From Methanosarcinaceae archaeon (lineage in GTDB: Archaea; Halobacteriota; Methanosarcinia; Methanosarcinales; Methanosarcinaceae), in the NCBI GenBank assembly GCA_020793555.1, contig DQIO01000270.1, positions 1 to 12,030 on the forward strand: a stretch of DNA of 12,030 nt, given 5' to 3'. The translations under genes were made by a program, and so were the position numbers. Under the pieces are notes generated by a model. The model was given only the letters and a program-made list of their open reading frames with translations. It ran no database searches and was not told the DNA's origin. Shown here piece by piece: positions 8,574 through 12,030 of this stretch (its first letter is position 1; each line of letters opens with the position of its first letter).

Positions 8574-9491
8574 ATGGACCTAAACGGCGCATCAGTACTG
8601 GTGACAGGGGCTACTGGATTTGTTGGCCCATATCTTGTGCAGGCACTTTGTAGAAAGGGTGCGCGGGTAAAGATATTGTCCTTAAGCGAGGGTGATGTTT
8701 CTTCGGATCTGCGTGCTGCTGATCTGGAAATTGTAACAGGAGATATTACAAAACCTGAAACGCTTGATTTAGTTACAAAAGGTGTAGATATTGTGTTCCA
8801 CCTTGCTGCAATAGCGAATGTGGATTATGCAATACAAAACCCTGTGAAAACGTATGATGTGAATGTTCGAGGCACACTGAATCTTCTCGAAGAGGTGCGG
8901 AAATATCAGGTAAAGAAATTCGTGTATGTCAGTTCATCCCATATTTATGGAATACCGCAGTACATTCCAGTGGATGAGAAACACCCAATCGCGCCGCGTG
9001 AACCATATTCAGCAAGCAAGGCTGCGGCCGAGAATATTGTGAACAGTTATTCCAATACATATGGAATTAATACCGCGGTCGTACGACCTTTTAATATATA
9101 TGGACCGGGGCAGGATGAGAGTTTTTTAATCCCTTCTATTGTAAAACAGGCGCTTTATGGTAATGCTATAATGGAAGTTGGGAATCTTGAACCTACCCGG
9201 GATTTCACATATATCACTGATATAGTGGCTGGTTTTTTGAAGATCGCTGAATCCGGATCCGGAGTATATAATATTGGATCCGGAGTTGAGGTGAAGGTCG
9301 GCGATGTTGTTCATAAGATCGTAGATATTATTAATCCTGATATTGAAATTCGGCCTGTTGTTGACAGGCAGCGGTCCGGTGGGGTGGAGATACCGCGGTT
9401 GTGTGCGGATATTTCGAGGTTGAAGGGGATTGGGTGGGAACCTAATGTTGGGTTGGATGATGGATTAAGAAAAATGATCAATATGATATAA
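8574..9491 (+). CDS. rmd: GDP-4-keto-6-deoxy-D-mannose reductase-like SDR (GDP-D-rhamnose synthesis)
   Basis: The predicted 305-residue extended SDR has the Rossmann signature TGATGFVG (11-18), NVRGTLNLLE (97-106), serines 120-122 in VSSSHIYG and Tyr145/Lys149 in PYSASK. RPFNIYGPGQ (171-180) and VGNLEPTRDF (202-211) resemble RMD reductases, which use RPFN-x-x-GPGQ and VGNL-x-x-RDF. With gmd only 12 nt upstream, the likely reaction is reduction of GDP-4-keto-6-deoxy-mannose to GDP-D-rhamnose. Start 8574 has GAGG at 8564-8567 with a 6-nt spacer. Alternatives are a GDP-6-deoxy-talose-forming reductase or a UDP-sugar 4-epimerase-like enzyme; the family split within SDRs is fine, so the substrate call leans on context. 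Confidence 0.8.
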   Translation: MDLNGASVLVTGATGFVGPYLVQALCRKGARVKILSLSEGDVSSDLRAADLEIVTGDITKPETLDLVTKGVDIVFHLAAIANVDYAIQNPVKTYDVNVRGTLNLLEEVRKYQVKKFVYVSSSHIYGIPQYIPVDEKHPIAPREPYSASKAAAENIVNSYSNTYGINTAVVRPFNIYGPGQDESFLIPSIVKQALYGNAIMEVGNLEPTRDFTYITDIVAGFLKIAESGSGVYNIGSGVEVKVGDVVHKIVDIINPDIEIRPVVDRQRSGGVEIPRLCADISRLKGIGWEPNVGLDDGLRKMINMI

Positions 9492-9717
9492 TGTTCTTAA
9501 TAATATGATAAAATGTGGATTGGATGAACTGCGCGCGCTTTGCGCGGGATGGATGTGTTGGGATTGTTGATCTTAATCGTTATACCCCGCAGCTCTGCTG
9601 CGATTGGGTGTGCCGTCGCAACGTTTGACCGTTGGCTGAACCTGTAACGAATAATCCACCATGGTTTTGTGGCACTGGTTATATATACTCATATAGATTA
9701 ATTTATAGCGGTATAAA
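9492..9717. other. Hairpin-rich spacer after the GDP-sugar genes
   Basis: This stretch holds no convincing gene. It has four short inverted repeats in a row: CGCGC-gcttt-GCGCG (9532-9546), CGCAGC-tct-GCTGCG (9588-9602, with flanking CCC/GGG at 9585-9587 and 9606-9608), CAACG-tttgac-CGTTG near 9619-9634, and CCAC-n9-GTGG near 9657-9672. The first and second are GC-rich islands in an AT-rich spacer. They could end or protect the upstream mRNA, belong to a small RNA, or be remains of a mobile repeat. The segment GATGAACT followed by a GCGC hairpin resembles the repeats at 11637 and 11806. TTATATATA at 9679-9687 is a good TATA box for the next gene. Confidence 0.45.
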
Positions 9718-10038
9718 ATGTTTCTTGAACACGATCGTCTCAAAGATTTGTTTTTAAATGATAGATTCATCATTTCAAATCATGCAAGGATCAGGATGTT
9801 TCAAAGAAATATATCAACTGCAGATATCAGGGAAGTAACAAGCCGTGGTGAAATTCTAGAGGAATATCCGGACGATGAGCCATGTCCGGCAGCATTGTTC
9901 TTGGGATTTCCAAATGGACGTCCCTGCCATGTTGTAGTAGCGCAGTGCGAGGATCATGCAAGGGTCATAACTGTTTATTCGCCTGAAAAAGAGAAATGGA
10001 TCGATTATAAGGTAAGGAGAAGTAATGATGAAACCTGA
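9718..10038 (+). CDS. DUF4258 domain protein, probable toxin-like partner of YgiT-type protein
   Basis: A 106-residue protein with the DUF4258 pattern: SNHARIRMFQRNIS (20-33, His22, Arg24, Arg30), a central GEILEEYPDDEPCP (44-57), LFLGFPNGRPCHVVVA (60-75, His71), then ITVYSPEKEKW (84-94). DUF4258 proteins have a RelE/BrnT-like small fold and are often found paired with small zinc-ribbon proteins, as here. RNase activity is presumed from this arrangement, not proved. The gene has its own TATA box (9679-9687) and a short leader with GCGGTAT ahead of the ATG. Its last 14 nt overlap the start of the next gene, so the two are translationally coupled, with the toxin-like gene first. Confidence 0.8.
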   Translation: MFLEHDRLKDLFLNDRFIISNHARIRMFQRNISTADIREVTSRGEILEEYPDDEPCPAALFLGFPNGRPCHVVVAQCEDHARVITVYSPEKEKWIDYKVRRSNDET

Positions 10039-10282
10039 TAGATGTACTTTCTGCAAAGGAAAACTTATTGAAGGCAAAACCGAATTCGTAGTGAAAGTTG
10101 GTGAAAAGGTACTTACTGTTAAAGATATTTCTGCATATATCTGTGAAGAATGTGGTGAAGCTTATTATACACCGGAAGTGTCGGAAAAGATCGATCAACT
10201 CATGAAGAAATTCCATGAATCTACACTGCTTATGCATCCGGTTGCAGCAGGTGAGTTGAGTTTGGGCGAAGCGGTGGCATAG
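10025..10282 (+). CDS. YgiT-type zinc-finger protein (MqsA-like, N-terminal domain only)
   Basis: The predicted 85-residue protein has two Cys pairs, C7-x-x-C10 and C40-x-x-C43 (YICEECGEAYYTPE), that form the zinc ribbon of YgiT/MqsA antitoxin N-terminal domains. Residues 51-85 are a short helical tail (EVSEKIDQLMKKF). The C-terminal HTH (Xre) domain of classical MqsA is absent; short forms like this are common next to DUF4258 genes. The first ATG is 10025, and a second ATG at 10028 is equally possible. Both lie within the 3' end of the DUF4258 gene, so expression is coupled. Likely role: antitoxin or partner binding of the DUF4258 protein (inference from gene pairing). Confidence 0.85.
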   Translation: MMKPDRCTFCKGKLIEGKTEFVVKVGEKVLTVKDISAYICEECGEAYYTPEVSEKIDQLMKKFHESTLLMHPVAAGELSLGEAVA

Positions 10283-10323
10283 TAATTATGATCGAACATG
10301 AAATGTGAGATATTTGCGTTTGA

Positions 10324-10440
10324 TCAGAACCCAACCTCGCGCCCGCTTTTCACTGACTCCAGCGCCGCTTCTGCCATTTTCACGGCGCTCAGACCGATTT
10401 TCCCGTCCGATATCGGGGTCGAACTGTTGTTCACGCACTT
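10324..10440 (-). pseudogene. 3' remnant of a Gfo/Idh/MocA-type oxidoreductase gene
   Basis: Minus-strand codons from about 10440 to the TGA at 10326-10324 read KCVNNSSTPISDG, then KIGLSAVKMAEAALESVKSG and REVGF. That matches the usual C-terminus of sugar-nucleotide Gfo/Idh/MocA dehydrogenases (WbpB/WlbA-like: x-ISDG-x-x-GL-x-AVKMAEAA). The reading frame meets a TAA at 10449-10447, so only about 38 codons remain and the rest of the gene is absent. Base composition is GC-rich compared with its surroundings. The final codons recur at 11711-11752. Family identity is from the motif only. Confidence 0.6.
10328..10365. repeat. Left copy of a 38-nt direct repeat (oxidoreductase gene end)
   Basis: The 38 nt match 11715-11752 in the same orientation with no gaps: AACCCAACC identical, a 5-nt block with four differences (TCGCG versus GTCCA), then 24 identical bases (10342-10365). 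The two copies start 1387 nt apart and enclose the broken relBE and intact hicAB modules. Confidence 0.85.
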
Positions 10441-10512
10441 ATAAGATTAGTATACAAGATGTTGCATAATTATTAATATTAAGCAATCCAGTTTCAATAA
10501 AGAGGCAAGATA

Positions 10513-10784
10513 ATGACAGCTTATGCAGTTGACTACAAAAGAAAAGCAATTGAAAAATTGGACCTCTTATCACCAAGTAGATTAAAAGTGGTTCTTGATT
10601 TTACCGAGGATTTCTATTGAAATCCTCTATAGAATATCTCGAACAAAAAGAAGACCTTGATGCTACTCTGAAAATTGTGGCGGATGAAAATTCAATGCGA
10701 AATCTAAGAGCAGCCGATCAGGCATGGGAAGCAGGAAGAGTGCAGGAATTCACTTCATGGAACAAAGTGAAGCGCCATGTATGA
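10513..10784 (+). pseudogene. RelB-like antitoxin gene, frameshifted
   Basis: From ATG 10513 (AGAGG at 10501-10505, 7-nt spacer) the frame reads MTAYAVDYKRKAIEKLDLLS, then PSRLKVVLDFTEDFY, and meets a TGA at 10618-10620. One base back, a second frame goes on as KSSIEYLEQKEDLDATLKIV and ends WEAGRVQEFTSWNKVKRHV at the TGA 10782-10784. The joined product (about 90 residues) looks like the small archaeal antitoxins that precede RelE genes, with an N-terminal LSPSRLKVVLDF helix and a C-terminal G-R-x-x-x-W-x-x-VKR tail. I read it as one gene broken by a single-base indel near 10605-10620; no classic slippery site is present. The second part could still be made from TTG 10617. The downstream partner is also broken, so the pair is likely dead. 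Confidence 0.65.
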
Positions 10785-10854
10785 GATTATTCTTTACGAT
10801 CGAGCGGTGAAGTATACTAAATATGTTACAAAATTATGCATCACTTGGCATTAA
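10777..10854 (+). pseudogene. RelE-type toxin gene, 5' remnant
   Basis: ATG 10777 overlaps the antitoxin's stop codon (coupled start). The frame reads MYEIILYDRAVKYTKYVTK and stops at TAA 10852-10854 after 25 residues. MYEIIL-x-x-RAVK is the usual first strand and helix of RelE/ParE toxins, which are normally about 85-95 residues, so all catalytic parts are missing. The remnant ends at the point where the minus-strand hicB gene ends (10851), suggesting that hicAB arrival or a deletion cut the toxin. Confidence 0.6.
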
Positions 10855-11075
10855 GCAATTGCAGTTACACTCACATTTCCAATGACAAATTCCTTATTAA
10901 TTTGTATCTCTTGAAGATCTTCTTTTAGAGCTGTTATGTGAACCTCGATTGCTTCTTTCATATTTTCCATTGTTTCTTCCACAGTTTCGCCTTGGGAAAA
11001 ACAACCGGGAAGTACCGGAACCTCTCCCCAAAAACCTCCATCTTCGTCTTTATAAACCAATACAGTATATTCCAT
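10851..11075 (-). CDS. hicB: HicB-family antitoxin, short form
   Basis: The predicted 74-residue protein has the HicB core: MEYTVLVYKDEDGGFWGEVP (1-20), LPGCFSQGETVEETMENMKE (22-41) and AIEVHITAL (42-50). This partial RNase H-like fold binds and blocks HicA. The C-terminal part (51-74) is short and shows no clear HTH or ribbon-helix-helix, as in many archaeal short HicBs. ATG 11075 has AGGAGA at 11088-11083 with a 7-nt spacer, and this site overlaps the hicA stop region, so the two genes are coupled (11-nt gap). The stop codon TAA is at 10853-10851 and overlaps the broken RelE gene on the other strand. Confidence 0.92.
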   Translation of the reverse strand: MEYTVLVYKDEDGGFWGEVPVLPGCFSQGETVEETMENMKEAIEVHITALKEDLQEIQINKEFVIGNVSVTAIA

Positions 11076-11086
11076 GACATTCTCTC

Positions 11087-11308
11087 CTATTTCATCAATT
11101 TCTGAAAATCTTCTACTGTCAAGCCGGATTTTTGAATGGCTGCTCTGAGCAAGCCAACTTTCAGGTCACTTGAACAAGGTAATGTGAGAATCTGACCGTT
11201 CGGCATCTTTATATTAATATGATCTCCTTTGCCTTTTCGTATGATGCCTCCTGCTTTTGTAAAAGCTTTTATTGCTTTTTTGCAGTTGATCCTCCTAAGT
11301 TGACCCAC
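11087..11308 (-). CDS. hicA: HicA-family mRNA interferase toxin
   Basis: The predicted 73-residue toxin has the dsRBD-like HicA fold: INCKKAIKAFTKAGG (7-21), RKGKGDHINIKMPNG (24-38) with the catalytic His30 in the G-D-H motif, LTLPCSSDLKVGLLRAAIQK (41-60) and the SGLTVEDF tail (61-68). It would cleave mRNA and tmRNA-like targets until bound by HicB. The start is GTG 11308, with AAGGAG at 11321-11316 and a 7-nt spacer; length is typical for the family. It is the first gene of the hicAB operon. No damage is visible, so the module looks functional. Confidence 0.92.
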   Translation of the reverse strand: MGQLRRINCKKAIKAFTKAGGIIRKGKGDHINIKMPNGQILTLPCSSDLKVGLLRAAIQKSGLTVEDFQKLMK

Positions 11309-11330
11309 GTATATTCTCCTTGGTTTGTTT

Positions 11331-11378
11331 TATGTATTTACGTAATACATAGTCTTTTTTGTGTATTTATTATTTTCG
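11331..11378 (-). promoter_or_regulatory. hicAB promoter with 21-nt palindromic operator candidate
   Basis: On the minus strand CGAAAATAATAAATACAC (11378-11361) looks like BRE plus TATA box. Positions 11331-11351 form an inverted repeat with perfect 8-nt arms (TATGTATT and AATACATA) around TACGT. The expected transcription start falls in or near this palindrome, and it ends 22 nt before the hicA GTG. The place fits autorepression by a HicAB complex, although this short HicB shows no obvious DNA-binding domain. Confidence 0.5.
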
Positions 11379-11636
11379 TAGTATCCTTACAAAATGACGG
11401 AAAATAACCATACAAAAAAATAGATTGCTTGATATAACACATGCGATGATTAACCTTATTCTTTGATCTGACAGATTATTTGTTGGCGTGTGATTTTATG
11501 ATGTGTAGTGTTTCAGGATGATCTTGAAAGGCGCATATTTGAGTATTATGCCATGCAAGCTTTATATTTTTGATTACTACTCGTGCAAACTGTGTTTTGG
11601 TTGCCGATCTTGCCGGGTCTTTTGGATCAGTGTGTC
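11379..11636. other. Non-coding AT-rich stretch upstream of hicAB
   Basis: No supported gene on either strand. A small perfect inverted repeat ATCTG-a-CAGAT lies near 11465-11475. Short open frames on both strands show no recognisable protein sequence. From about 11594 the sequence begins to resemble that from about 11762, as the outer part of the pair of repeats described separately. Confidence 0.4.
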
Positions 11637-11692
11637 GAGATGATATTTGTGCTTCTTTTTGTAGGTCATGGAACGTGCCGCGCTCTCGAGCG
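11637..11692. repeat. Imperfect direct repeat, copy A
   Basis: The 56 nt match 11806-11861 without gaps at about 43 positions. Shared blocks are GAGATGA, TTTGTGCTTCTTTTT, GGTNATGG and CCGCGCTCT, ending in a GC-rich hairpin (CGCTC-tc-GAGCG here). Weaker similarity goes on upstream (TTTGGTTGNCG at 11596 and 11764). On the minus strand the core codes for Lys/His-rich text (YKKKHKYHL), but I see no full gene. Confidence 0.65.
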
Positions 11693-11710
11693 GGATTGTA
11701 GCACATCTTA

Positions 11711-11752
11711 CTAAAACCCAACCGTCCACCCGCTTTTCACTGACTCCAGCGC
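11711..11752 (-). pseudogene. Second, shorter 3' remnant of the same oxidoreductase gene end (right copy of the 38-nt repeat)
   Basis: Minus-strand codons ending at TAG 11713-11711 read ALESVKSGWTVGF, against ALESVKSGREVGF in the copy ending at 10324. The DNA match is 34 of 38 nt (11715-11752), in the same frame relative to the stop, although the stop codon differs (TAG here, TGA there). Upstream of this segment the two copies are unrelated. It lies between repeat copies A and B. Confidence 0.55.
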
Positions 11753-11805
11753 GATTTGTGTGATTTGGTTGTCGGTGCTGCATTGTTTTTTGGGTTTGGT
11801 TTGTT

Positions 11806-11861
11806 GAGATGAACTTTGTGCTTCTTTTTATGGGTTATGGGGTCCACCGCGCTCTTGCGCG
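11806..11861. repeat. Imperfect direct repeat, copy B
   Basis: Partner of 11637-11692, 169 nt away in the same orientation; ends in a GCGC-tctt-GCGC hairpin. On the minus strand its core reads PITHKKKHKVHLNK, similar to copy A. The pair brackets the second oxidoreductase remnant. Confidence 0.65.
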
Positions 11862-11890
11862 CCATGACAAGAAGTTATATCACAAATTGC

Positions 11891-12025
11891 CTCACGGTTA
11901 CTCCTTCCATTTGGAGTAATCCTGCTGTGAGATGCGTCAATGGTAACGTTGGGGTTTTAAGTTCACAGGATAACTCGGAAAAACCCGAAAGTCCAATTCG
12001 GCTTAACTGCAAGGATAAGGAAACT
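11891..12025 (+). other. Structured leader or possible left end of an IS200/IS605-type element
   Basis: Several stems are packed ahead of the ATG at 12026: a two-part hairpin with outer CTCAC/GTGAG (11891-11895, 11927-11931) and inner TTACTCC/GGAGTAA (11898-11904, 11913-11919, loop of 8); GGGTTTT/AAAACCC (11952-11958, 11980-11986); and CCGAA/TTCGG (11985-11989, 11997-12001). The last two share C11985-C11986, so they compete in part. Such a hairpin at the left boundary plus a structured leader fits a tnpB-type IS200/IS605 element, but a cis-regulatory RNA of another gene is also possible. The following gene is cut off, so this stays open. Confidence 0.4.
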
Positions 12026-12030
12026 ATGAA
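12026..12030 (+). CDS. Start of an unidentified gene at the right edge
   Basis: ATG at 12026-12028 is preceded by AAGG at 12017-12020 (5-nt spacer) and a second AAGG at 12011-12014, and it follows the structured leader. Only the first codon and two bases of the second are in the window. Identity unknown; a tnpB-like transposon protein is one guess from the leader. Confidence 0.4.

Noticed and set aside
9249..9290. Direct repeat of GGATCCGGAGT
   Set aside because: It lies in the rmd-like gene and reflects two GSGV peptides (SGSGVYNIGSGVEV) in a block usual for SDR epimerases; no separate function is needed.
11490..11572. Plus-strand text FQDDLERRIFEYYAMQALYF
   Set aside because: Looks protein-like but is only about 24 codons between stops, with no start signal and no match I can name; too short to call.
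11476..11783. Minus-strand frames of 81 and 68 codons
   Set aside because: They run through the repeats and the gene-end remnant in mixed frames and show no recognisable domain or ribosome binding site.
9492..12030. CRISPR array or tRNA gene in the accessory stretch
   Set aside because: No regularly spaced identical repeats and no cloverleaf with CCA/TΨC-type GTTCRA boxes were seen; the repeats present are two pairs only.

Overview
The window reads as chromosome of a methanogenic archaeon, most likely of the order Methanosarcinales. The grounds are archaeal-style TATA/BRE-like promoters, Shine-Dalgarno sites, TTG and GTG starts, AT-rich spacers, a large N-glycosylation-rich pilin-like membrane protein, and a mannosylation gene set of archaeal type. 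Genus cannot be told from the sequence alone.

Layout. (1) Positions 1-2155, minus strand: the first 718 codons of a large surface protein with one N-terminal membrane anchor and many N-x-S/T sequons; its 3' end lies outside the window. (2) Positions 2324-5985: three glycoconjugate membrane genes, namely a polyprenol-phosphate mannose synthase-like GT2 (plus), a GT39-like polytopic glycosyltransferase (minus) and a flippase-like UPF0104/TIGR00374 membrane protein (plus). (3) Positions 6145-9491, plus strand: manC (GDP-mannose synthesis), gmd (GDP-mannose 4,6-dehydratase) and an rmd-like reductase. Together these would turn mannose phosphate into GDP-mannose and GDP-D-rhamnose. GDP-mannose would also feed the polyprenol-P-mannose synthase, whose product is the usual donor class for GT39 enzymes, so regions 2 and 3 form one supply-and-transfer pathway for surface glycans.

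(4) Positions 9492-12025: an accessory stretch with hairpin-rich spacers and three toxin-antitoxin-type modules. These are an intact DUF4258 / YgiT-type zinc-finger pair (plus), a broken RelB-like/RelE pair (plus; antitoxin frameshifted, toxin cut after about 17 residues) and an intact hicAB pair (minus) that abuts the broken toxin. The relBE remnant and hicAB are bracketed by two direct copies of a 38-nt sequence that reads, on the minus strand, as the last codons of a Gfo/Idh/MocA-type oxidoreductase. A second pair of imperfect repeats of about 56 nt flanks the right-hand copy. (5) Positions 11891-12030: a strongly structured leader ahead of an ATG with a good ribosome binding site at the right edge, possibly the left end of an IS200/IS605-type (tnpB) element.

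The most notable points are: manC appears to begin with ATA, since no ATG, GTG or TTG exists that would keep its nucleotide-binding motif; the toxin-antitoxin island lies between gene-end direct repeats; and base composition shifts sharply inside the large surface-protein gene.
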